Shown: positions 1 through 11,163, counted from the stretch's first letter. The stretch is 64,000 nt of DNA from Aaosphaeria pasadenensis (GCA_022813625.1 JAKLMB010000020.1:248001-312000); one strand, 5' to 3'. Translations and numbers: made by a program. The notes: generated from the sequence alone by a model not told the origin.

Positions 1-558
1 AGCGATGCACGTAATAGTTCTAGGGGAGATCTCTTCGGCGGTGATACGCTGTTCTCCATGATGAAGCTCAATGCCCTGCAGCGAGCCAATAACTTGGTGT
101 CGCAACTCGTCATGCTCCAGGACCAGCTAAGGAATGTCAAGCCTGATATTGGAAATCTGGGGCCGATAAATATCGACACCGGTTCAATCTGGTCGGACGT
201 CGTTTTCGACAACATCTTCACGGACATGGAGATGCACGCTCAGATTAAGCAAAACCAAGAACAGGTCGCCAAATCCACTACAATTCATAACAGACTGATG
301 GACGAAGCTGCTGTGAGAGTGAACGAGCGGAATGAAGAACTACAGCGAGCTAGTCGGGAGTTGCAGACGGCAAGACAAGAATTGCAAATAGCAAGACAAG
401 AGGTGTTCATCAGGGTGGCCAGGGGAGAGCATGTCCAGGCTCAAGATCCCAGAATGGCTGGTGTCAACAGTGGTTCTTCTACCTTGTCTCCTGGTGCTCC
501 GTTGCCGCTCCCAGTTCCTGACGACTTCAACGAAGCGCCACCAGCCTACTCGGTATAA
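1..558 (+). CDS. C-terminal part of a coiled-coil protein (5' end outside window)
   Basis: The frame is open from base 1 to the TAA at 556-558, so the gene enters from the left and only about 185 residues are visible. The middle (roughly genome 310-420) is strongly helical, with repeated ELQ-A-R units (SRELQTARQELQIARQE), typical of a coiled coil. The tail is Pro/Ser-rich and ends in PPAYSV, which contains a PPxY motif of the kind bound by WW domains. I recognise no enzymatic domain and no transmembrane segment. A methionine pair at 58-63 could be mistaken for a start, but the frame is open upstream of it. The gene is convergent with the NLP gene on the other strand. Function unknown. Confidence 0.7.
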   Translation, partial: SDARNSSRGDLFGGDTLFSMMKLNALQRANNLVSQLVMLQDQLRNVKPDIGNLGPINIDTGSIWSDVVFDNIFTDMEMHAQIKQNQEQVAKSTTIHNRLMDEAAVRVNERNEELQRASRELQTARQELQIARQEVFIRVARGEHVQAQDPRMAGVNSGSSTLSPGAPLPLPVPDDFNEAPPAYSV

Positions 559-846
559 GAAGGAACATTCCTATAATTGCGACTGTTGTACAACCACTGT
601 CGTTGGGTTCAATTCCAATGATGTATGTGCAAATTTAGGTCAGGGGGTCACTTGTTTGGTGTTGCTAGAGATTTAGCACGCTTTTCCTCACGCTTTATAT
701 CCATTTCGTTCACGCATTACTCTGCGTGTTGAGTATATTTTCATTCAATCAAACTATTACGATTCTTCAATTCCCATTTCATTCACACATTGCCTCATGA
801 TATCTTTGTCTTCCCTCGTAAATTACATCCTACATCAACCAGCCCT

Positions 847-1635
847 CTAGAAGTAGGCCTTCTCCAGATAACTCTGGAAGTTGTTATCCCTAAAACTCGG
901 CGTCGCATCACCGAAATTCGTATTCTCAATCGCAGTCCTCGCGGCAGCCGTCAAGCTCTCCCACGCAATAAGCGGCTGCTCGCCGCCCTTATCCGACGTA
1001 TCGATGAGCTGATGGTTGACGGGCCAGGCGGAAATATATCCAATCAACGGCCTGCTGCCGTCGAAATGGCCGCTGACCTTTTGGTAGTCGCCGTGCGCGG
1101 AGATAGCGACGCCACGGACGGTCGCGGACTCAGATTGCGAGGACAGCCAGACGACGGCGTTCTCCCAGTCGTGGCGGTGGCCGAGGCCGCTGGACGGTGA
1201 GTCCTTGGGCATGTACCATGAGTACATGATGCCGTATGCGCCGTTGTAGGTTCCGCCGCGGACGTAGACTTGGCCTGTGGACGAGGAACAGCCGCCGCTT
1301 GGGTCGCCAGAGGTTGCGAGGCCACCGCTGGGGAAGTGTGAGTATTCATTTCTCCGATTTCTCCGTATGGACTTGGAATTGAGGGGTTAGACGTACCCAG
1401 TATCGCCGTTGGCATTGACGGCGGGGAAAGGAACACAGCCGTTGAAGACCTTGAGCCACGGCTTGTACTTAAGGTACAGGTTTCCTGCTGTTCCTGAGGG
1501 AACGGTCTGAGGGAATCCAACAACAGCATCATGGTTGATGACTGCGCGACGAGTCAGGAAGCTGAAGGGAGCAGCTGTGACGGTGGTCGACAAAGCGACA
1601 ACACCACAGGCTACTTGTCCGATGCTGAAGTGCAT
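847..1635 (-). CDS. Secreted NEP1-like protein (NLP, NPP1 family)
   Basis: Two exons, 1397-1635 and 847-1327, with a 69 nt GT-AG intron, encode about 239 residues, the usual NLP length. A hydrophobic signal peptide occupies roughly residues 1-22. The family hallmark heptapeptide GHRHDWE lies near residues 128-135, preceded by the conserved SWYMPKDSP stretch. Two cysteines sit upstream of it, as expected for type 1 NLPs with one disulfide. Known NLPs are secreted necrosis- and ethylene-inducing proteins that bind plant sphingolipids, although some family members are non-cytolytic. The coding sequence looks intact, with a clean stop. Whether this copy is cytolytic cannot be told from sequence alone. 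The family call is secure. Confidence 0.93.
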
Positions 1636-2420
1636 TGTAGAGACTTGTACTGAAGGTCTTCTGTGCTTGACTTGTCTTGACTCGGATGCTCTTGGAGAAC
1701 TGCGCGCAGTGCTACAGAGGATAGCTCCAAAACTATACAGGAGAGCAAAGCATTTAAGTATTATCGTCCATAGCTTGCTACGAATGCTCGGCGAAGATGA
1801 ACGCCCGGGTTGATGGAGCTAGCAGGCAGGACAACGCTCGTGGAGACACGCACATGAAGTTCAATTGGACATGTTTACAACGATGGTATGGCGACCTGCC
1901 CTATTGTATGCTAAACGTCAGGGCCAACACCCTGATTTATCCAGCTCCGAGCCAGGAACGTTCCCAGATTTGTATGCACCGAGCAGTGATGCGCAAGTCA
2001 TGTTTAATGCAGGATCGGGGTGAATGCTGCATGGAGAAATAGTTCGTGCGGATCCTGGGCATTCATATATTAGGTTGTCATGCGTTCCCACCAAAGGGTC
2101 TGGGGCGGCCTGGGGTTGACAGGTGCGGTCGGCCAGTGCGTGGTTTAGGCGGACGGGAGGATTGGTCGATCCCATCTGACTTGCGTTACCCTTGTAGGAA
2201 GGAGACTGGATAGTGGGATGAGTACATTAACGTACAACGAGATTCAAAGTACGACCACGTTGGGAAATGGAGTTGTCTATATGGTGTAGAGCGTAGAATG
2301 ACCCGCCAATTGATATGAAAGCGCGGTCTGCCTCCCAGGTGTCATCGTGGTTTGCGCGGCACAATAAGTTTGGCCGAGCGATAACGGTCTTTAGCGGAGC
2401 TATGTTTGCACCTGACAGCC
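1636..2420. other. Intergenic, NLP promoter side
   Basis: This holds the upstream region of the NLP gene and the 3' flank of the phosphoesterase. The short ORFs here have no recognisable content, and I see no RNA gene or repeat. Confidence 0.5.
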
Positions 2421-3398
2421 TCATCCGTACCGTCTCCATCTTGTAGCGCGTTGTTCTAGCGGGGGTTCTTCAGGGCCAGGTAATATTTCTCTCAAGAGAT
2501 CATTCACATCCAATCCTCTGTCCATGCACTCCTGCCATTGCCTGGGATAGCCCAGACTAACCTCTTCGAATCGTGTGCCATCGATCCAATCCGTCCTCCT
2601 GATATGCAGGTGGCCGCTGACAACGACTTTAGCATTGAATTTCTTGTGCCAGTCTGTTGTCTTCTTTGTACCGCACCAAAGACTGAATCTCGGAACGTTG
2701 GGAAGCTTCACCAGATCATGTCGCAACGGCCAGTGCCCGACAATGATCAATTGCACACCCGGGTTCGATGCGACAGCTGCAGACAGCCGGTGCTCTGTTC
2801 GCGCCAACAAAGCATTGCACCATTCTATGCGTGACGAGTACGGATCTGGATGAAGTAGATGTTCATCGGTCGCCTCAATATCCTTTTCTCGCGCCCAATC
2901 GAGAGCATCCTCTAGTTTGACATCATCCGGCCGAAAGCTGTAGTCGTACAGCGTGAATATCGGTGCGATTATACAGGGCCCGCCCTCGCCTTGCCATAAC
3001 ACGAAGTCATCCTCAGGCGTCTTCACGCCATATTCTCGAGCGATCTCAACGCACTCCTCGTATTTCTTCTCCCCGCGCAGGCCGCTGTGTCTCTGTGTGG
3101 GTAGAGTATACAATTCGTGGTTTCCCGGGGCCCAGAATACTTGCTTGAAGCAGGCTGTCGCTTTCGTGAAAGCTTCGTGGAGGTGATCTGGAGATTCGCC
3201 GATATCGCCGCATAGAATCAGTCCGTCATTGGGTCGAGGTAAGAGCTTCTGAAGCTCTTCGCGGTTCGTCTTATAAGACAGATGGAGATCGCTGATGGCC
3301 CAAAGACGACCGGGAAGCCCCGGCGATGCAGTTGGGAAATCTACGGCTGCGTGGTCGTTGGTGTCTACGGCGACCGCAAGTAAAGGGTCTGTAGCCAT
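2421..3398 (-). CDS. Calcineurin-like metallophosphoesterase
   Basis: A single exon of 325 residues. The metal-binding motifs of the calcineurin-like superfamily appear in order: SDLHLS (Asp37, His39), CGDIGE (Asp65), GNHE (Asn93, His94), VGHWP (His222) and GHLH (His263, His265). These are the D-x-H / GD / GNH[DE] / H / GHxH set that coordinates two metals in phosphomonoesterases and phosphodiesterases. There is no signal peptide, so it is probably cytoplasmic. Its close neighbours in fungi are annotated only as Ser/Thr phosphatase-like proteins, so the substrate cannot be named. The first ATG is used because it is followed by a continuous domain and preceded by a non-coding AT-rich region. 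Confidence 0.88.
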   Translation of the reverse strand: MATDPLLAVAVDTNDHAAVDFPTASPGLPGRLWAISDLHLSYKTNREELQKLLPRPNDGLILCGDIGESPDHLHEAFTKATACFKQVFWAPGNHELYTLPTQRHSGLRGEKKYEECVEIAREYGVKTPEDDFVLWQGEGGPCIIAPIFTLYDYSFRPDDVKLEDALDWAREKDIEATDEHLLHPDPYSSRIEWCNALLARTEHRLSAAVASNPGVQLIIVGHWPLRHDLVKLPNVPRFSLWCGTKKTTDWHKKFNAKVVVSGHLHIRRTDWIDGTRFEEVSLGYPRQWQECMDRGLDVNDLLREILPGPEEPPLEQRATRWRRYG

Positions 3399-4396
3399 GT
3401 TGCAGACTGAAGTGCGGGAGTGTAAGGGGAAGGTTTAGTGTTGTTTACGAGCTAATGATTGACAACAACTTTGAAAGACATCCCGAGTGGCTTCTTTTGT
3501 GTGACCCCACGTCATCCTTCTCCCGCACGGACGGATCCCCATAACCCGTATTGTCCGTTCTAGGGATAGGACCTATCTTCATATTAATACTCCGTACAGA
3601 ACATGTTATTGCTCACTTTAATAGTAGTTAATGATATTGACTTTAGTTCACTTATCCTATACTTAGGAAACATCATGGTGCTCTATCAAACCCAACCTTT
3701 TTCAAAGATGACTTTGCACATAAGACAAAAACATGAAATTTCGTCTGATCATTTGGTCCTAGCCGCTATGAAGAAGACGTAGTTAACTTAGCAGAACAAG
3801 ATGAAATAGCTAGAAATCTTGTTTTGGTCATGATTACTTATATTATCAGATCAATCAGTAATTGCGACCTAGATGTGATTAATTATACAACTTTGTATGC
3901 TAATTAATGAGTTATCTACACCTGTACCTTGATCTAGATGTTGGATTTAAGCTATCACACAAGAACGACTATGTACCCCATAATATCTAAATGGTAGCGA
4001 AAGCGATGGATAGGATCCTGCCATTCCGAATAGAGGGGGAGTTTAAGCCTCCTAGCACCGATTATGTCTCCATATTTGTGTCCGCTCGGCAATAACTATG
4101 CGCAAGCAGCGGGAACAAACATAGATATCGTAGACATATAATCATTCTTCACGTCTCAATATCATCGCTTCATAGCTTACTAGGTAGCTTTTAATCCTGC
4201 ATACTCATAATTAAATCCGGTTCAAGAATTCTAGAATATGGATCATGCCTGTTCGAGTTCAAAAGTCGTAACGAATGCTTCGCCTCCACCCCTGCACGTC
4301 CTGCCTACCCTCGTGGAAAGTATACATAAGGTATTCTTATCTTGACTAGGTTAGTTTCTTGTATGTATGTCTCTTCCTGTCTCCTCCCCTCTTGGA
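3399..4396. other. AT-rich intergenic stretch
   Basis: About 1 kb without a supported ORF. It is AT-rich from about 3580 onward, with scattered short ORFs only. The composition is compatible with an old degraded repeat, but I found no terminal repeats or recognisable protein remnant. Confidence 0.5.
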
Positions 4397-5408
4397 CTAA
4401 GCCTTCATACAGCGTTGCCTCAACTGATCTGGATGAGGAAGTGCCCCGATTTTGATCAACTCGTGTAATTGTTCTTTGTCACTCCAACTATCGTAACAGT
4501 CTACGAATTCTGTGGCTAGAAATTGCCCTATAAGAGGGGCTATATTCTCGCCGCGTCTAGCGTATGCATCTTGACACAGAGTACCAGACCAGTACTCCAT
4601 TCCTGGTGGAAAGAATCCAGCGTATTCCCAATCAATCAATGCTCGTACCTGCATTGTTTGTGGGTCTATTATAATATTCTGGGCCCCAAGATCACCGTGT
4701 TGGAACACGTACTCAGGCTGATCCAGAGGGAGAGTCTTCCAGTTCTTCTTTCCGATCCACGGTGGCTGCCCGTCAGGACTTAGCCAAGCAGGAGGCATAA
4801 CGAATCCGTCGATTCCACGGGTTCGAGACGTTAGAGCTGAGAGCTGTGGTAGGACTGTTTTGGTGATAAAATCGCGAGCATTTGAGAAAGCTTCATCCGA
4901 GCAGGCTCCACATGGCATGTCATCAATTGTGTGCTTCTGTCCCTCCGGCTTAGAGCAATTCCGGCTGGGAAAATCGTCCAAAGTTGTTCCGTCAATGAGC
5001 TCTGTCGTCAGATATCTCCGCCCATCCGGATATCCTCCCCAGTCAAGAAGACAGGGAACGGGTATGTCCGTCTTCTCGGAGACAAGTTTCAGGGCCCTAG
5101 CTTCGTTGTCTATGCGCTCATGATTCCTAGACTTATTGGTTACTATTGCACGTTTATGAATGAAGAGCCCCGTCATTTGCCCCCAAAAATGCAGAAACGA
5201 TATGACACAGCCTTACCAGGATCTACGCCATAGAAAAGTACGGCCATCACGAAGTTGAATCTCGTGGGGAAGTCGAGATGTTTTCTTGAAGGCTTTGGCG
5301 GTGATCTCATAGGTCACATCGTTTGTTTCAAAGAATTGGACATCTGCATCCAGTCAGTTGCAGTCTAAGATTAACTGGAGAAAAGAACATACCGTCCTGT
5401 GCATCCAT
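4397..5408 (-). CDS. APH-fold phosphotransferase-like protein
   Basis: Proposed exons 5393-5408, 5217-5343 and 4397-5126, with introns of 49 and 90 nt, give about 290 residues. The start is the ATG at 5406-5408; the first exon is only 16 nt, which makes it the weakest part of the model. The aminoglycoside phosphotransferase (APH) / kinase-like fold shows in the catalytic loop HGDLGAQNIIID (about residue 190) and in the metal-binding IDWEYAGFFP (about residue 211). An N-lobe glutamate lies in a DNEARAL-like helix. Fungal genomes carry many such proteins of unknown substrate; drug resistance should not be assumed. No membrane segment is visible. Confidence 0.8.
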
Positions 5409-6029
5409 CCTGCTCTCATGTAATTTTGTACCAACCCAAATGACCCGGACTCATTCAAACTACGTATGAATGAGGGTTCAGATGCTCCTTTTACCTGTAT
5501 ATTGATATGTTGCAGGCTGTTTACATGTTGTGTCGTGATACCATGCCGACCTGAGATTTAAGTTACAAGTAATCCTTGGCATCGGATGAATCTTAACGCG
5601 GTCTGTAAGGAGGCTCTCACAGACATCTGTGTAACGAAATAGATACCTAGTACAATAACTCACAAACTACAAGGCTGGCCCAGGACCCCAGTCTTTGGCC
5701 CATGTAATGTTTTCTTCAAGCTCTTAGTCACCAAGATTAACTTGTTAACACCACATTGCATCACTGTCTTCATCTGAAAAGAAATCGAGACGCCTGCGTC
5801 ACTCCCATGCTGGTTCCCTCAAAGCATAACGATGGAAACTGGCAAGAATGTGCTATTGCACTTGTAAATCGAACGGCATTGAGTGTCATAACTTCCTGTT
5901 TATTTACCTAATTACTGAAGTGGTCTTCGCCAATCGCCTTGCAGACATCTGCGCCACTTTGATATGCTTCCAGATCTGTTCGAATACCTGATGGGTCCAG
6001 AAGTGTCACCACAGCGCCAAGATACTACA
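5409..6029. other. Intergenic
   Basis: The upstream side of the APH-like gene and the 3' flank of the helicase gene. No supported ORF, RNA gene or repeat was seen. Confidence 0.5.
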
Positions 6030-8633
6030 TCAGCCTAGGAGTCCATATTTCTTATCGAGGGAATCTTGCCGATCTTGATTGCATCGAAACAGGCGGCCAT
6101 ACTTCAAGTCGTTCACGATGACTTTCAAGGGGTGATCGGTTCGGCTCTTGTGTCTGAGTACCCTGTTGGCATTGCAGAAAATAACAAAACCGTCCTTGGC
6201 CCTGGTTGCGGCAACGATGGTGCGAGGGAGATCCATTATGTGGCCAGCAATAACGATGTCGAGCAGTACGATGGGCCGTTCGGCACCCATGAAACTATCC
6301 ACCGTGCTCAGAAGTATCTTTGAGAGCTCCTTAGCAAGGGAATGTTCGCCTGAACGCCGTTTGCGAGTTATGATGTCATCGATTTTGTTCTTCATCAAAC
6401 TTAGTTGAGCTCGGTATGGTGTTTCATATCCAATGGATTCCCCTGGGATGTCTTTGAGGCGGTGGAGAATATCATCAATTACGGCGTGGGCGGATGCTTC
6501 GCAGTACCAAGAGCCAGTCATCTCGTCCTTTTCGGCATCTGAAGGATATATGTCGACGCAGAGTACAGTCGAGTTCAAGCCGTAAAGTGATTTGTTCGCT
6601 TTCTTCACTGCGAGCGCTTCATCTTCGCGTGCGGCATCAGGGGAAGCTTGCAGTTCGGGTAGCTCATTTGCTTGTTGACAGAGCTTGAGCGTTTCTGAGT
6701 TGCCGAAGCGGCGCGTTGTGCCTAACTCTTGGACCGGAAAGCCCGTTTCCTTCAGTCTCTTTAGGAGAGGGTACGATGCTTGGTCTTGACATGGGTTCTT
6801 GTCTTTCAGTCCAAATATGGCTGGAGGCAGCTGCCGCCAATCGCCGATCACAAACCTTGCATACGCTTCTGGATATAATGACCAGTACCCCGAGAGCTGT
6901 GCATCTGTAAGGCGCGTCGCCTCTTCGATAAAGACAACGTGGGAGTTCCGTAGCGCGGCGAACTCTTGGACCATTCCATTACTGGCTGAGACGGTTACGA
7001 TTGCTGCACGGCTTTCCAGATACTCCATACCGCGCTTGACAGTTTCTCGAAAAGGCAAAGTTCCCTTATCATCCTTGGGCAGGCTATCAAGATGCTTCCA
7101 ATCCAAACTTAACAAGACACCGCCAATAACTTGCTCCATATTAGCAATCTCTTGGAGGGAGAATGCGGCCTTCAGTTCGGGGGATGGAGGATATGCCCGG
7201 TGTCCAGTAAGTTGAAGGAGGTAAAACGCTTCTGAGCTGAAGAGATCCTTCATGCGGACATCTTGAATTCCCGGATACTTGCTACCTTGCATAGCTTTCT
7301 TGTATTCAGCCAGTAGCCCATCCATATGCTCCAATGCCGAGCTAGCTTCGTTGTTCTCAGAAGATAACTTTGCAAGGCGGGCACTAAACCCTGGTTGAAG
7401 CATGGCTCGAACGGCCATCTTCAAAGTGACATCGGAGTGTTTGCGGAACCCAAGTGGAGGAGGAAGACCTTGTTCATTGCAGAATGATTGGGCCTCGATC
7501 ATCAGCTGTTCGTGGAGCTTGTCGACGCTCTCATTGGCGGCTGCGACTGCTGTGATGCGACCGCGCTCAACCTCTTGTGTTACTGGCAAAGATCCTTCTA
7601 CGCCTTGTTGTTCAGGTCTTCTGTTCAGAAACTTCACTGTGCCTAGTAAAGGCTTCATCGCCTGGATTACCAAGGTAGTTTTGCCAGTGCCGGACGGACC
7701 GGCAACGACCGCAGTGTTCGCTCGTAATCCACCGTTGCGCCAGAACTGGAACGCTTCGCGCTGATGAGGCAGAAGTATCTTTTCGACGTATTCGCAAAAC
7801 CGGTCCGAGTTAGGGTCCGCTAGATTAGCATATAAATTGGAAGATGAGAGTTGCTTATGACTGGAACACTGGAGTAATAGTTGATGCTGGGCGAGTAGAT
7901 TTACTCTAGCGCTAGGGGACTTGAGTTCGGCTGGTGAGATATGGAAGTGTCGTAGTGCTATCAATTGCCGATTGATGTCCTTATTGTCTGTACTCGCCAT
8001 GATTATGACCCGGGTGCAGAGGTATTTCATCTCTTGGCTGCTTGCCAGTTCTTCGTTCACGTTGGACTGGAGAGGTCGGATCGCTATGGTGACTTGTCCG
8101 AAACTTGCTGTGCGCCCCGCTGGCATTACTATTCCGCTCCAACGCTTTCTGCCATTTTCGAGAGAGTCCCCCAGGTGAACCTGTACTTGATCACCTAGTG
8201 TCAGCTTTGGGAGCCGCCTACAGGACTTGTCCAAGGTCACCGTCGCAGTGTAAGCCTTGATGATCTCATCGGTTTTGTCAAGCGTTGCAGTGATAGGAAT
8301 CATGGAAGCGGACCCCGGATACTCCGTGTACATGGAATATCTGTACTCGTATAAAGCGGATAGTCCTGCTCGCAGAGCAAATGGCGCGAAGCAGGAAAAC
8401 CTTTGTGCAACGGGAGCCTGCCCGATGGAACCTCTCAGGACATCTTTGATGTTTTCGTGGCTTAAGTTCGGCTGGCTTTTGAAGAATCGTTGAAGTGGAT
8501 CAAGGCGTTTGGCAACCTGTTCAGGCGTCGCTTGGATCGTTGATAATGTAGCTTTGCCGTTGTTGATGGACAGAATCGTATAAACCAGCGAGACGGTCGC
8601 CTCTTCGTGTGAACTCTCTTGCTTCAAGCCCAT
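6030..8633 (-). CDS. Superfamily 1 helicase-like ATPase (DNA2/NAM7 type)
   Basis: A single uninterrupted exon of 867 residues. The N-terminal 280 residues have no domain I recognise. The ATPase core begins with the Q-motif-like LPHQREAF and the Walker A GPSGTGKTT (about residues 312-320). Motif II is FIEEAT (about 565-570), where most relatives have DEA. Motif III is GDWRQLPP, and a VDSFMGAE segment (about 775) matches motif V. VAATRAKDG matches motif VI. Together these are the ordered motifs of the SF1B UPF1/NAM7-like helicases. It is expected to bind and translocate on RNA or DNA, but no specific pathway can be assigned. A block of direct repeats starts about 150 bp upstream of the start codon. 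Confidence 0.85.
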   Translation of the reverse strand: MGLKQESSHEEATVSLVYTILSINNGKATLSTIQATPEQVAKRLDPLQRFFKSQPNLSHENIKDVLRGSIGQAPVAQRFSCFAPFALRAGLSALYEYRYSMYTEYPGSASMIPITATLDKTDEIIKAYTATVTLDKSCRRLPKLTLGDQVQVHLGDSLENGRKRWSGIVMPAGRTASFGQVTIAIRPLQSNVNEELASSQEMKYLCTRVIIMASTDNKDINRQLIALRHFHISPAELKSPSARVNLLAQHQLLLQCSSHKQLSSSNLYANLADPNSDRFCEYVEKILLPHQREAFQFWRNGGLRANTAVVAGPSGTGKTTLVIQAMKPLLGTVKFLNRRPEQQGVEGSLPVTQEVERGRITAVAAANESVDKLHEQLMIEAQSFCNEQGLPPPLGFRKHSDVTLKMAVRAMLQPGFSARLAKLSSENNEASSALEHMDGLLAEYKKAMQGSKYPGIQDVRMKDLFSSEAFYLLQLTGHRAYPPSPELKAAFSLQEIANMEQVIGGVLLSLDWKHLDSLPKDDKGTLPFRETVKRGMEYLESRAAIVTVSASNGMVQEFAALRNSHVVFIEEATRLTDAQLSGYWSLYPEAYARFVIGDWRQLPPAIFGLKDKNPCQDQASYPLLKRLKETGFPVQELGTTRRFGNSETLKLCQQANELPELQASPDAAREDEALAVKKANKSLYGLNSTVLCVDIYPSDAEKDEMTGSWYCEASAHAVIDDILHRLKDIPGESIGYETPYRAQLSLMKNKIDDIITRKRRSGEHSLAKELSKILLSTVDSFMGAERPIVLLDIVIAGHIMDLPRTIVAATRAKDGFVIFCNANRVLRHKSRTDHPLKVIVNDLKYGRLFRCNQDRQDSLDKKYGLLG

Positions 8634-8783
8634 ATTATCGCTTGTGTCAAGGTAACACTGACTCTTGCGGGAAGGAAATAGTGTATCCTATTCAAAAAGA
8701 GTATATCACCCAGCGTGCCAAGGCCTGCACGTGCCGCATTCAAGTCGATATTTGTCAACAATGACAAGGTAAAGGAGAGTTCG

Positions 8784-9336
8784 TCGTTCGTAGTGGTAGT
8801 TGTATTAGGTAAAAGAAGTTTCCAGAGCCTGACTTTGCAGGCGTTGCTCGCATGGCTGGCAACTGAAAGCTTGTCGGAGTTCGTGATGATGGTTTTATTA
8901 TATGTAAAAGAAGTTTCCAAAACCTGACTTTGCAGGCGTTGCTCGCATGGCCGGCAACTGAAAGCTTGTCAGAGGAAGTCATGCCCAAAGACTTGACAGG
9001 AGACCAGATATGTCTACTAGCATGTTAGGCTTCCGAAGAATTACTTCGGCCTCCGCATTCATGCCTCAACAATATCTGGTATGCCTTCCCGTAACACGAC
9101 TTCCTCAAGTTTGTCGGAGTTCGTAGTGGTAGTTGTATTATGTAAAAGAAGTTTCCAAAACCTGTCCTTGCAGGCGTTGCACGCATGGCTGGCAATAGAA
9201 AGCTTGTCAGAGGAAGTCATGTCCAAAGACTTGACAGGAGACCAGATACGTCTACCAGCATGTTGGGCTTCAGTTCAGCAGCCTCTCGCATGCCTCAACA
9301 ATATCCGGTATGTCTTCCCGTAACATGATTTCCTCA
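8784..9336. repeat. Three degenerate direct repeats upstream of the helicase
   Basis: A shared core (beginning near GTTCGTAGTGGTAGTTG and ending near GAAAGCTTGTC) occurs three times, at about 8784-8879, 8879-8972 and 9117-9210. Copies two and three also share about 125 bp of 3' extension, so the larger unit is roughly 220-230 bp (about 8879-9103 and 9117-9336). Copies differ by scattered substitutions. Copy two carries a small palindrome, CCGAAG-AATTA-CTTCGG, at about 9032-9048 that is missing from copy three. Short ORFs crossing the repeats look fortuitous. Confidence 0.85.
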
Positions 9337-9392
9337 GAGAGGGAGAGAGGGAGAGAGGAGGAGGAGGAGAGAGAGAGAGAGTAAGTAAGTCA
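9335..9392. repeat. GA-rich microsatellite
   Basis: A run of GAGAGGGAGAGAGG-type purine repeats directly abuts the last of the three direct repeats. It is a low-complexity tract with no coding content. Confidence 0.85.
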
Positions 9393-11010
9393 GTTAGAAA
9401 AAAAGTGAGTGGTTGAGTCTGTGTAAGTGAGTCTGTGCTTGTAGGGGCAAATGACCATCTTGAAAGTGATTTTGCCAAGGACCTGAACGACAAACAGAGC
9501 AGAAGAGGGAGTGTGAGAGCGTTTGCTGAATTTGCGTGCGAGGTGAGCTTAATGTAGATCTCGTTACTCATAAGATCTGACGGTCGTTTGTAGCAGTAGT
9601 CACAGGCAATACGTATCTGTAGTCTTGGGAGGGGAGGGTGATCTCTAATCGTGGTATTTGCGCAGCTGATCAGCTACAAGGGTTTTAGGGACGGTCTTTC
9701 TTGATATCTGATTGATTATTCTTGTACTTGAAATAGTTCCAACATTTTGCACGCTGTTTCAATGCATGTTAAAAACGCTGTAAGCGGTTGTGTATAGATG
9801 CTACTTACTACCCAAAAATAATGGAAAAATTTGCTGATTCAAGGCAGCTAATATATAAACAGCAAATAACTGGGTGTACAGTGTGAAAAGCTGCTAAATA
9901 CGAAGGAAGCGTGGTGTGCGCGCTCTTGATTATCTGCCTCTTGTGTCTAGTAAGGAGCCGGGAGGTTGTATCTCACATCAGATCTTCTAGACTTGGATGG
10001 AGCTACCTCGTATTTTACATTATTTTTTCTAGCAATCCTTTCTGCATAATGATATGACTCTGCAAGTGGGCAATCGTGCCTTGCTTTCTTGAGTGTAATT
10101 ATCATTCAGCAGGCAAATACCAACCACTATACAAGTTGTACTTTATTGATGAAATTATGCCTGTAGACTTTGACGATATTCGTAACGCTGTAGTACTTTA
10201 CTGTTTAGGTTTTATGATAGAGAGAGAATCAAATAATTGCTTAACAAAGCCTACAACATTTATCATCTAATTTTTCCAAGATTTTTCCTCTTCGTCATGC
10301 TTTGAGAATTCGGCTATAACTAAGCCAATCGATCCATCTAATAGTTAACTCTGGTACCAACACACAGCTCATGCCTGAAATTTTTCTTACACCAAGCGAG
10401 GTTTTCTAGTCAATATGCACAAACTTGAATGCTACACCCGATTGTAGGGTGGTCATTTGTTGAGGGTCTCTAGCACAACGAACGATTGCGTTGCAAGGCG
10501 ATGAGTGTGGGGACATGAAGGTTCCAAATATATAGTATGAATGTTAAATTCTTCTCGCAATGTTTACAACAGTAGCGATCTAAAGAAAAGATGGGTGGTA
10601 TCATAGGCCGTTATCAGAAGTGCGCTGCCGGACTATTTTACATATCAGAACTAGAATTGCATTCCAGAGCACCACCAATCAAAGAATCCCAAGAATCCCA
10701 ACCATTTCAATAACGCACCCAATAACGAATGGATAACGAACATACCGGACGCTTATCCCTCCATGACATTTAGGTACGGTACCGGGCGCTTCCGCTTTGG
10801 TTAGTTAACTCAACAGCTTACTTACCCTAACGTCCCTAAGTAGACCCTTACCCCCGCCAACGTCACAATGATTGGAAAACTACTCCCTGTCAATCATCGT
10901 TCTGCATACAATCGCTGCTGCTATAAAATTGAATGCGTACAATTGTCATTAATTGAAACAGAAACAACGACGATCAATTTTTCAGAGATCCGACATTCCT
11001 GCAAGTCATC
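9393..11010. other. AT-rich gene-poor region
   Basis: About 1.6 kb with only short ORFs of no recognisable content. No inverted repeats or RNA genes were seen. It separates the helicase-side repeats from the 6PGDH-like relic. Confidence 0.5.
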
Positions 11011-11163
11011 ATGACACTCGACGGCTGGCTCCACTACCAGGATCCTACTCTACCTCAATTCTCCTCCTTGACTTATCTCTACGTCGCCATTCTTGCTCTG
11101 AGTTCGCTTGTCGCACTGCGTGGTTTGTTGAGTCGATCGGATGGTATTGACTATGGTCGATAA
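11011..11163 (+). CDS. Possible small protein with one membrane segment
   Basis: An ATG in the context AGTCATCATG opens a 50-residue frame. It contains one hydrophobic stretch (residues about 21-40, LTYLYVAILALSSLVALRGL) and ends in a short charged tail. Nothing is recognisable by family. It lies immediately 5' of the decayed 6PGDH-like sequence, so it may equally be an unrelated chance ORF or part of an older upstream exon. Included only as a low-confidence candidate. Confidence 0.2.
   Translation: MTLDGWLHYQDPTLPQFSSLTYLYVAILALSSLVALRGLLSRSDGIDYGR

Noticed and set aside
1044..1532. 162-codon minus ORF across the NLP locus
   Set aside because: It is the out-of-frame shadow of the two NLP exons and the intron.
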